The notes below the pieces were generated by a model. The model ran no database searches and had not been told where the DNA came from. It saw nothing but the letters and a program-made list of their open reading frames with translations. A DNA stretch of 43,698 bases from Clostridia bacterium (GTDB lineage Bacteria; Bacillota; Clostridia; Oscillospirales; CAG-272). Every line of letters begins with the position of its first letter. Position 1 is the first letter of the stretch. The stretch is from the NCBI GenBank assembly GCA_017938885.1, contig JAGBAS010000124.1, positions 1 through 43,698 on the forward strand, read 5' to 3'. A program made the position numbers and the translations under genes. Shown here piece after piece: positions 8,003 through 14,759 of this stretch.

Positions 8003-8041
8003 CCTCACATATCTTACAATATAAGAAAAAGAACTGTGAGG
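8003..8041 (+). promoter_or_regulatory. Dyad covering the leader and ribosome site of the XRE gene
   Basis: CCTCACA (8003-8009) and TGTGAGG (8035-8041) are a perfect inverted repeat; inside it TCTTA pairs with TAAGA. The right arm holds the ribosome site GTGAGG of the ATG at 8049. It may be an operator for autoregulation or, if transcribed whole, a hairpin hiding the ribosome site. A TACAAT (8015-8020) lies in the loop, but there is no good -35. Confidence 0.5.
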
Positions 8042-8048
8042 TACTTGT

Positions 8049-8387
8049 ATGGAGCGTATTCCCGATCTCGGCCGTATACTCAAAAACACCCGCGAAGATT
8101 TAGACCTCACCCAGCTCCGGGTTATGGAGCTGACCGGCATCAACCATAAGACTCTGTCGGGCTACGAGAACGGCGTGGCCGAGCCGGATCTCCAAGCCTT
8201 AGCGACCCTTTGCCGTCTGTACCGTCTCTCGATGGACGCAGTTCTCGGCCTCAAGCCGACTCCCGACGTGCTGATGCTTTCCAAGCAGGAAAAGACCCTG
8301 ATCGGCCAGTACCGCAGGCTTCCCGCCGAGGGGCAAAAGGCACTTTCGGTGCTTCTGCGCAGCCTGGACGGAACCGACCTCACATGA
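8049..8387 (+). CDS. XRE-family HTH transcriptional regulator
   Basis: 112 aa. The ATG follows GTGAGG with 7 bases between. The Cro/CI-type helix-turn-helix spans residues about 8-65: LGRILKNTREDLDLTQLRVMELTGI, the recognition helix around NHKTLSGYENG, then the typical PDLQALATLCRLYRLSMDAVLGL helices. A C-terminal helical region (SKQEKTLIGQYRRLPAEGQKAL) resembles dimerisation tails of SinR-like repressors. It is a cytoplasmic DNA-binding regulator, single-gene, closed by a strong terminator. The dyad over its leader suggests autoregulation. Confidence 0.88.
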   Translation: MERIPDLGRILKNTREDLDLTQLRVMELTGINHKTLSGYENGVAEPDLQALATLCRLYRLSMDAVLGLKPTPDVLMLSKQEKTLIGQYRRLPAEGQKALSVLLRSLDGTDLT

Positions 8388-8401
8388 TGCCGCAAAAATC
8401 T

Positions 8402-8439
8402 GAGTCCTCCCGCACGATTGCGCGAGAGGACTCTTTTTT
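8402..8439. terminator. Intrinsic terminator between convergent XRE and putP genes
   Basis: GAGTCCTC/GAGGACTC stem with inner CGC/GCG and TTTTTT on the right; on the minus strand it is followed by AGATTTTT, so it can serve both genes. Confidence 0.9.
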
Positions 8440-8460
8440 ATGCTGTAGGACTCTGAGGAA

Positions 8461-10041
8461 TCAGAAGCCCTTGCAGTTTTCCTTGACCTCGTCGTACTGG
8501 TTGGTGATCTCCAGGGAGGGAGCGGGAGTCAGCAGGGACACGACGATAATGACGATGAGACCCACGATGAAGGCGGGGAGCAGCTCGTAGAAGTCCAGCA
8601 CCGTACCCGCAAAGTTGGTACGGATGAGGAACTTCCAGATAAAGACGGTGATACCGCCCGCCAGCATACCCGCAATGGCACCGTACTTGTTGGCACGCTT
8701 CCAGAACAGGGCACAGAGGATGACGGGACCGAAGGCCGCACCGAAGCCTGCCCAGGCGAAGGACACGATGCGGAAGACGGAACTGTTGGGGTTGGAAGCC
8801 AGGAAAATGGCTACGATGGAGATGACCACCACCGACAGGCGGGCGATAATCATGTTGGTCTTGGCGGACATCTTGACCCGGAAGGTCTCTGCGATGATGT
8901 TCTGGGACACCGAGGAGGCGGCGGCCAGGAGCTGGGAGTCGGCGGTGGACATGGTGGAGGCCAGGATACCTGCCAGGATGATACCGCCCGTGATGGCGGG
9001 GACGAAGCCGTAGGTACTCAAAAAGCGGGCGATGTCCACGATGATGGTTTCGGAGGCGGAGGCGTTGGCGTAGGCGGGAAGGATGCCGTTCTTCATGAGG
9101 GAGTAGCCCACCACACCGATGAGGACGGCCACGCCCATGGAGATGACCACCCAGACAGAAGCCACGCGGCGGGAGGTCTTGAGCTTGTTCTCATCCTCAA
9201 TGGCCATGAAGCGGAGCAGGATGTGGGGCATACCGAAGTAGCCAAGACCCCAGGCCAGGGTGGAGGCGACGGGAAGGGCACCGTAGGAGCCCGCAGAGCC
9301 CGCGCTCACCACGACGTCGCCCACCTGCTCGGGCACCACGGTGTGACCCTTAAAGAGGTCGAGGAAGCCGTCCAGCTCGGCGACGTTGGCGAACACCGCG
9401 TCGAAGCCGTGGACCAGACCCTCGGTGAAGCCCACCACCACGAAGAGGGCGATGGTCATGACGATGGACTGGACGAAGTCGGTGGTGGAGGCGGCCAGGA
9501 ATCCGCCCAGGGTACAGTAGATGACGATGACCGCCGCGCTCACCACCATGGCCAGCATATAGTCGATGCCGAAGAGGGAGGAGAAGAGCTTACCGCAGGC
9601 GGCAAAGCCCGAGGCGGTGTAGGGGATGAAGAAGATGACGATGAACAGGGCGGAGACAATGGTCAGCACCCGATTCTTGTCCCCGAAGCGGCGGGAGAAG
9701 AAGTCGGGGATGGTGAAGGCGTCGATGCGGTGGGAGTAGACGCGGAGCCGCTTGGCCACGAAGAGCCAGTTGAGGTAGGTGCCGATGGCCAGACCGATGG
9801 CGGTCCAGGAGGCTTCGGCGAGGCCCCCCATCATGGCGACGGCAGGCAGTCCCATGAGAAGCCAGCCGCTCATGTCCGAGGCCTCGGCACTCATGGCGGT
9901 GACCAGGGGACCCAGCTTACGGCCACCCAGGAAGAAGTCACCTGCGGTCTTGTTCTTTTTGGAAACGGCCACGCCAATAGCCAGCATCATGCCCATGTAC
10001 AGGACGATGGTCGCCAGCATGATCCAATCAGAGGTATGCAT
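8461..10041 (-). CDS. putP: Sodium/proline symporter (SSS family)
   Basis: 526 aa from the ATG at 10041, after GAAAGGAA; the open frame extends 70 codons upstream, but that stretch is AT-rich and lacks a ribosome site. About 13 hydrophobic helices span the protein, as in PutP (about 500 aa). EASDMSGWLLMGLP in helix 2 supplies the Asp and Ser that in E. coli PutP (D55, S57) bind Na+ and proline, and MSTADSQLLAAASSVSQN is the second sodium-site motif of helix 9. GDFFLGGRKLGP is the family start block. It imports proline with Na+ across the cytoplasmic membrane. It is a single gene, transcribed leftward from a promoter near 10076 and ending at the shared terminator. Confidence 0.93.
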   Translation of the reverse strand: MHTSDWIMLATIVLYMGMMLAIGVAVSKKNKTAGDFFLGGRKLGPLVTAMSAEASDMSGWLLMGLPAVAMMGGLAEASWTAIGLAIGTYLNWLFVAKRLRVYSHRIDAFTIPDFFSRRFGDKNRVLTIVSALFIVIFFIPYTASGFAACGKLFSSLFGIDYMLAMVVSAAVIVIYCTLGGFLAASTTDFVQSIVMTIALFVVVGFTEGLVHGFDAVFANVAELDGFLDLFKGHTVVPEQVGDVVVSAGSAGSYGALPVASTLAWGLGYFGMPHILLRFMAIEDENKLKTSRRVASVWVVISMGVAVLIGVVGYSLMKNGILPAYANASASETIIVDIARFLSTYGFVPAITGGIILAGILASTMSTADSQLLAAASSVSQNIIAETFRVKMSAKTNMIIARLSVVVISIVAIFLASNPNSSVFRIVSFAWAGFGAAFGPVILCALFWKRANKYGAIAGMLAGGITVFIWKFLIRTNFAGTVLDFYELLPAFIVGLIVIIVVSLLTPAPSLEITNQYDEVKENCKGF

Positions 10042-10075
10042 AGTTATGTTCCTTTCAATTTCATAAAGATGTAGT

Positions 10076-10104
10076 ATTATAGCACAAATCAAAACAGACT
10101 GAAA
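10076..10104 (-). promoter_or_regulatory. Probable promoter of putP
   Basis: A TATAAT on the minus strand (10076-10081) lies 35 bases upstream of the start codon; the -35 (TTTCAG) is poor. The region to 10306 is AT-rich and holds only this and the TetR terminator. Confidence 0.45.
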
Positions 10105-10132
10105 TACAGAACGGATTTTATACGGAAAACGG

Positions 10133-10177
10133 AATAAAAATCCGTTTGGATTCAAATTATCATTGAAACCAAACGGA
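10133..10177 (-). terminator. Terminator downstream of the TetR gene
   Basis: On the minus strand, TCCGTTTGG, a loop with an inner TTCAA/TTGAA stem, CCAAACGGA, then TTTTTATT. It ends leftward transcription from the TetR gene before the putP promoter. Confidence 0.75.
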
Positions 10178-10306
10178 AAATCAATTAGACCGAAGTTCAC
10201 AAAATTACTGTATACGAAAAATGACTCGAAAATTTTGTGAAAAATTCCCAAAAATAAATTATGAAGGACAGCGGCGGCAGAGCTTGCAACGGGCTACCTG
10301 CCCCGA

Positions 10307-10903
10307 TCACGCCTTACCCATCGCCGTATATCCCCCGAGGAACAGGGGCAGGGTGCGGCGGCCGTACTCGGCCAGAGGGTATTCTCCCCCCACCAGACAC
10401 CAGTCGTAGAGGATAGCCCGCTCCCACAGGGCAAAGGTCTTGACCATTTCGTTGATGGAATAGGCATCCCCGAATTCTCCCGATTGCTGACCCTCCGAAA
10501 AGATGGTGCGGAGCAGACGGTAGTAGGTGCGGCTGTGATCCAACAGGTGCTTCTCGCTCTTGGTAATCAGCTGTGTGGACAGAAGACGGGCCAGGAGATC
10601 GAGGGAAATGGAATTTTCAATGAGGCGGAAGAGCTCGTAGTTGAGGAACAGCAGCTTGTCTACGGCGGTCATATCAGGGGTGAGGCTTTCGGTCAATTCC
10701 TCATACTTTTCGTCGAAGAGATAGGACAGAGAGGACAGGAGGGCGTCCTTGCCGCTGAAATAGTGGTAGAAAGACCCCTTGGAGGTACCCGACTCGTAGA
10801 CGATATCGTCCACGGTGGTGTCCTCGTAGCCCTGCTCGTAGAACAGCTTCCATGCCGCCGATACGATCTTGGCCTTGGTGGTCTGGGTGCGCTTTTTTCT
10901 CAT
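10307..10903 (-). CDS. TetR/AcrR-family transcriptional regulator
   Basis: 198 aa. The ATG at 10903 follows AAGGAGG. The N-terminal HTH (residues about 8-55) has the family pattern: KIVSAAWKLFYEQGYEDTTVDDIVYESGTSKGSFYHYFSGKDAL in order, with the recognition helix around TSKGSFYHYF. The C-terminal about 140 residues are helical and would hold the ligand pocket and dimer interface. The ligand is unknown. Divergent from the alpha/beta hydrolase across a repeat-bearing intergenic region and upstream of putP in the same direction, it might control either, which is inference. Confidence 0.9.
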   Translation of the reverse strand: MRKKRTQTTKAKIVSAAWKLFYEQGYEDTTVDDIVYESGTSKGSFYHYFSGKDALLSSLSYLFDEKYEELTESLTPDMTAVDKLLFLNYELFRLIENSISLDLLARLLSTQLITKSEKHLLDHSRTYYRLLRTIFSEGQQSGEFGDAYSINEMVKTFALWERAILYDWCLVGGEYPLAEYGRRTLPLFLGGYTAMGKA

Positions 10904-10914
10904 GGTGGTCCTCC

Positions 10915-11031
10915 TTCAAATTTGGGTGTATCGAACAGATACAAGATACAGAACGGCTGTTGCCGCAAGGTCATTTCATATCTTGTATCTTTGTATCATG
11001 TAACTTGTATCTCACCGAAAAACTGCAATTT
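10915..11031 (-). repeat. Conserved-end leader repeat, copy 2
   Basis: On the minus strand it starts AAATTGCAGTTTTTCGG and ends in ACCCAAATTTGAA, directly against the GGAGG of the TetR gene. The interior is made of repeated GATACAAG/CTTGTATC units closely similar to copy 4 (20868-21008), which lies in the opposite window orientation. Confidence 0.75.
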
Positions 11032-11091
11032 CTCTTTTCTACCACAGTATACCACACAAACCCGTTTTTCGCAAGAGTAAACCGAAAAATC

Positions 11092-11120
11092 TTGCATTTT
11101 CACGCAAAATATGCTACAAT
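11092..11120 (+). promoter_or_regulatory. Promoter of the alpha/beta hydrolase gene
   Basis: TTGCAT, 17 bases, TACAAT, followed by AGAGCCA. The leader of about 22 bases reaches AAAGGAGG and the ATG at 11149. Confidence 0.75.
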
Positions 11121-11148
11121 AGAGCCATCAACCCCAAAGGAGGCCCCC

Positions 11149-11922
11149 ATGCGTCCCGACTACACCCTCTCCGACCGCGATTTCATCAACCCCGATACCA
11201 TCAACCTGTACTGCAACACCAATGCCCATCTGATGACGGCTCCTCCCACCGCCTTCGTGCTGGAGCTCCCCGGCCTGGGCGGCGGCTCCTGTCTGGGCGG
11301 GTGCATGGACATCGCCCCCTATAACGGCCCTCTGTCGGGGATCCTTGCCGAGAAGGGGATCCTCCAGGCTTACCTCTTCCCCGGACCCTGGAGCTGGATG
11401 AATCGGGGAGCTGTGCGTATGGTGAACGCGCTGGTGGATGCTTTGCGGGAGAAGTACGGCCTCTCGGAGCAAGCTCCCTGGGCGGTCATGGGCGGCAGTA
11501 TGGGCGGCTCGGGTGCCCTCATCTACACCGCCTCCCACGGCGGCGATCCCGCCTACACCCCCACCGCCTGCCTGGCCCACTGCCCCTGCGTGGACATCCT
11601 GGATCGGGTGTACTGCGCCCCCGACGTCCCCCGCTCCCTCTTTCGCGCCGTGGCTGACTATGAGATGCCCATCAGGGATGCTCTTAAGACCATATCGCCC
11701 CTTTGCCGCGCGGACGATCTGCCCTATATTCCCTACCATATTATTAATGACCTCGCCGACGAGCTGTTCCCCCCCGCGCAGATGGACGCTTACGTGGAGA
11801 CACTGTTGGCCAAGGGTCACGACGTCACCTGCCACCGTCTGCCCGGTTGCCGTCACGGGGAGCTGACGGGGGAGGAATGGGACTGTATCCGTGCATTCAT
11901 ATGCAAGCACCTGGGTGTATGA
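11149..11922 (+). CDS. Alpha/beta hydrolase (prolyl-oligopeptidase-like fold)
   Basis: 257 aa from the ATG at 11149, 5 bases after AAAGGAGG; the open frame continues upstream through the repeat, which is not coding. The nucleophile elbow GGSMGG gives Ser117, the acid is probably Asp204 (DLADELFP) and the base His236 (GCRHGE). PGLGGG at 41-46 is a likely oxyanion loop. There is no signal peptide, so it is cytoplasmic. The family includes esterases, deacetylases and peptidases; the substrate is unknown. It is a single gene with its own promoter, convergent with the GH99-like gene across a strong terminator. Confidence 0.85.
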   Translation: MRPDYTLSDRDFINPDTINLYCNTNAHLMTAPPTAFVLELPGLGGGSCLGGCMDIAPYNGPLSGILAEKGILQAYLFPGPWSWMNRGAVRMVNALVDALREKYGLSEQAPWAVMGGSMGGSGALIYTASHGGDPAYTPTACLAHCPCVDILDRVYCAPDVPRSLFRAVADYEMPIRDALKTISPLCRADDLPYIPYHIINDLADELFPPAQMDAYVETLLAKGHDVTCHRLPGCRHGELTGEEWDCIRAFICKHLGV

Positions 11923-11936
11923 GCCCGGCTTCCGAA

Positions 11937-11978
11937 AAAACGCCGCTGACAGGCAGAAATTCCTGTCGGCGGCGTTTT
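11937..11978. terminator. Bidirectional terminator
   Basis: ACGCCGC-GACAGG / CCTGTCG-GCGGCGT stem with an A run before and TTTT after, between convergent genes. Confidence 0.85.
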
Positions 11979-12006
11979 GATACGGAAGGGAACGGCGGCG
12001 CGGGGA

Positions 12007-13956
12007 TCACTTGTCCATCTGGTACAGGTAACTGAGCCGGCCCATGGGGAGGGAGCGGCCGCTTACGTAGTAGTCCATGATCTCGGCGGGGTCGGAGACA
12101 CCGTCGGCGACCTTGAAGTAGAAGTCGCCGCCCGCCTCCAGGCCCAGAGCGGCGCGGGGGATCTTGATCTGCATGACGTTGCCCTGCACCGTGTAGGCGG
12201 CGGTTGCCTCCTGAGTCTCTCCCGTGTAGTCGGGGTTCAGCTTCTCGATGGCGGCCGCAGAGCCGTTACGGGTGCGGTTGATGGCGAAGTCGTAGCTTTC
12301 CCAGCCTTTGACGGCGGGGGACGTGCCGATGCCGACGAAGAGGTTCATCCAGTTCGCCTCGTCGGCGGTAACGATGTCACCCTCGCACTTGATGTAGAAG
12401 TATAGATTCTCGTCGTCATTGGTGACACGCACCTCGGTGATGCTGTTGCGGACGGCCTCCTGGGTGTACTTTACGGTGGGCGCACCGCCCACGCTGTTGC
12501 GGGAGCCGTCGTCCTTGCCCACGCGGCGGTAGACGGCGTTGATATCCTCCCATTGGGCGGCCGCGCCGTGGACGTCAATGGTCTTGCGCACCGTATCTGC
12601 GATCATGCCCTCGGCAGATTCGTACTTGAACTGACGGATGTAGTACATCATCTGGATGTAGTAGGCATCCTCATACCCGCCCTTCATGGGCTCGGCGTCG
12701 CGGGAATACTCCAGATCCACACCGTCCACGAAGGCGTACTCCCCCTCGTACATATTCTTCTGGGCGACCCACTCGTTCCAGCCCGTTACCATGACGAAGC
12801 GGGGATCGCGGAGCAGGGCAGTGCGCCACTGGTAGTCGAAGAAGGTTCCGCTCATAGCCCCCTCAGCACTGTTTTCCTTGCGGCGGGGATCGTAGCCGCG
12901 CCCCCAGTTCATGCGGCCCTCATGGGTGAGGGAGAAGCTGAAGGGCAGGGCGGGGTGGGTGGCGATGGAGACCGAGATCATATCCGTCCGCATGGGCTGG
13001 GGGTACTTCCACTCGGTGTAAGGCCAGGCGTTCTTCACGCCGTCCCCGCTTTCATAAGGCCACAGCACCTCGCGCATATAGAAGAAGTCTTGCAATTCCT
13101 GCGGCAGATCCCCGGGCTTGTAGGAGGTGTCTCCGCGAGAGGCGGCTTCGTTGAGGTCGTCGATCTCCTCGGTGTAGCCGATCATCATGGGCTTGCCGTC
13201 CACGCGGTACCAGGACTCGGGGTACAGCTCCTTCTTGTAGACGTCGTTGTACAGAGTCTTGATGGTCTGGATGGAGCGGCTGTGGGTCAGGTAGGTGATC
13301 TGAGGCGCATCCCAACCCTCGGCACGGAGCTCGGTGATGACCTTCATGACCTTCTCGGCCACCGACTGGTAGGTAAAGCAGTTGGTCACGTCAAAGACCA
13401 GGAAATCTACCCCCGCCTGCGTGAGCATCTCCAGATGACGGCGGATGACCCACTCGTCGGAGCTGTTGTAGTAGCCGTACAGCGGCTCGCTCCACCAGTG
13501 GAACTGCCCGGCGGGGCTGGCCTTGCGGTCGTCGGTGTGGAACAGGGTGTCCTTACCGTACTGCTCCAGAATGATGGAATTATCGTAAATATCGGGCGCA
13601 CCGTGCTGACCCAGCCAGAGGAAGTAGAAGATGCCTACCTCCTTGTCGGCCTTGCGGGCGGAAACGGGGGTCAGGGAGCGGCCATACTCGTCAAAGCCCA
13701 CCAGCATATTCATATTGTAGCCGTCACCGTACATATCGGTCACCGTCCTTTCGGGCTTGGGAGCCTCGGTTTCTTGTTCGGTAGGAGCCTCTGTGGGGGA
13801 TTCCGTGGAAGCCTCTGTGGGGGTCTCTGCGGGAGCTTCGGTGGGAGTCTCCGCCGTGGTATCCCCCTCGGTCGCGGGGGTGTCGGGTGCAGGGGTACAG
13901 GCGGCGGAGGCCAGCAGCATCAGCACCGCCAGCAGGAGTGACGTGAGTTTTTTCAT
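12007..13956 (-). CDS. Surface lipoprotein with GH99-like catalytic-type domain
   Basis: 649 aa from the ATG at 13956, 9 bases after GGAGG. It has a lipoprotein signal (MKKLTSLLLAVLMLLASAAC), with Cys20 lipidated, then a Thr/Glu/Pro/Ala linker to about residue 70. The region at about 90-430 resembles the GH99-like/WbsX domain: GIFYFLWLGQH, W-x-EPLYGYY, DEWVIRRHLEMLTQAGVDFLVFD and later VTGWNEWVAQ. Such proteins act on mannan-like or other polysaccharides, or are non-catalytic relatives. The last 170 residues look like a beta-sandwich sugar-binding domain of the CBM9/DOMON type. It would be membrane-anchored outside the cell. The substrate is unknown. It has its own promoter and no partner genes nearby. 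Confidence 0.75.
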   Translation of the reverse strand: MKKLTSLLLAVLMLLASAACTPAPDTPATEGDTTAETPTEAPAETPTEASTESPTEAPTEQETEAPKPERTVTDMYGDGYNMNMLVGFDEYGRSLTPVSARKADKEVGIFYFLWLGQHGAPDIYDNSIILEQYGKDTLFHTDDRKASPAGQFHWWSEPLYGYYNSSDEWVIRRHLEMLTQAGVDFLVFDVTNCFTYQSVAEKVMKVITELRAEGWDAPQITYLTHSRSIQTIKTLYNDVYKKELYPESWYRVDGKPMMIGYTEEIDDLNEAASRGDTSYKPGDLPQELQDFFYMREVLWPYESGDGVKNAWPYTEWKYPQPMRTDMISVSIATHPALPFSFSLTHEGRMNWGRGYDPRRKENSAEGAMSGTFFDYQWRTALLRDPRFVMVTGWNEWVAQKNMYEGEYAFVDGVDLEYSRDAEPMKGGYEDAYYIQMMYYIRQFKYESAEGMIADTVRKTIDVHGAAAQWEDINAVYRRVGKDDGSRNSVGGAPTVKYTQEAVRNSITEVRVTNDDENLYFYIKCEGDIVTADEANWMNLFVGIGTSPAVKGWESYDFAINRTRNGSAAAIEKLNPDYTGETQEATAAYTVQGNVMQIKIPRAALGLEAGGDFYFKVADGVSDPAEIMDYYVSGRSLPMGRLSYLYQMDK

Positions 13957-13987
13957 TGTGTCCAACCTCCATGGAGTGATTGGCTCT

Positions 13988-14017
13988 ATTATACCATCCT
14001 CGGGCGGTGGGTGTCAA
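13988..14017 (-). promoter_or_regulatory. Promoter of the GH99-like lipoprotein gene
   Basis: On the minus strand, TTGACA, 18 bases, TATAAT, followed by AGAGCCA. Confidence 0.75.
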
Positions 14018-14189
14018 GGGGCGGGGGAAAGTTTGCAGGTCTTGTACAAACGGCAGCGGAGAATTTTGTTTATTCCGCCAAACTTTTGGATCAAAAGAGA
14101 TTCTTTACAGAATAACAGCAGATTTGGGGTATGGGATTCGTTATACTGTATGAAGGACAAAACTCGCGATTGAAAGGAGGAGGATCACC

Positions 14190-14759
14190 GTGAACGACCG
14201 AGACGAATACCTACTGGGTCTATACTTCAAGCGTGACGAGCGCGCCGTCACCGAGACACAGCGGGACTACGGACGCTTCTGCCTTGACCTCGCCCTCCGC
14301 ATTCTGGGACGGGATAACCTCCCCGACGCCGAGGAGTGCGTCAACGACGCCTACCTGAAGCTCTGGCGGACCATCCCACCCCGACGCCCTAAGCCTCTGA
14401 GGGCTTACCTGGCCGCCGTCCTTCGCAACATCGCCATCGACCGCTACCGCCGGAACCGCCGCAGGGCCGAGAACCGCGAGCTGGAGGAGGCCATCCTGGA
14501 GCTGTCCTCTGCCATTTGGGTACCCGACTCCGCCGAGGAGGAGCTGAAATACCTACTCTCGGATTTCCTGCGCAAGCTCCCCGAGGAGGAACGGATCCTG
14601 TTCATGGAGCGGTACTGGTACGGCCACGCCGTCAGCGATCTGGCACGGTATTACGATCTGACCCCCAACGCCGTCACCAAGCGGTTGGGGCGCACCCGCG
14701 AAAAGCTGCGGAATTATCTCAACGAAAGGGGCTACGGTTATGAAACGACCAACCGATAA
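14190..14759 (+). CDS. ECF-type RNA polymerase sigma factor
   Basis: 189 aa with a GTG start at 14190 after AAAGGAGGAGG. Region 2 is at about 20-95: YGRFCLDLALRILG, then DAEECVNDAYLKLWRTIPP and LRAYLAAVLRNIAIDRYRRNRR, the -10 binding part. Region 4 is at about 125-180: LLSDFLRKLPEEERILFMERYWYGHAVSDLARYYDLTPNAVTKRLGRTREKLR in order, the -35 binding HTH. The protein overlaps the next gene by 20 bases, the usual sign of sigma / anti-sigma co-translation. A TATACT at 14142-14147 is a possible -10, with no clear -35. It should direct a small regulon, possibly including itself. Confidence 0.9.
   Translation: MNDRDEYLLGLYFKRDERAVTETQRDYGRFCLDLALRILGRDNLPDAEECVNDAYLKLWRTIPPRRPKPLRAYLAAVLRNIAIDRYRRNRRRAENRELEEAILELSSAIWVPDSAEEELKYLLSDFLRKLPEEERILFMERYWYGHAVSDLARYYDLTPNAVTKRLGRTREKLRNYLNERGYGYETTNR

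Noticed and set aside
7877-8143. 88-residue leftward frame over the small-RNA and XRE region
   Set aside because: Its second half is the antisense of the XRE gene; the first half overlaps a perfect promoter and terminator; no ribosome site.
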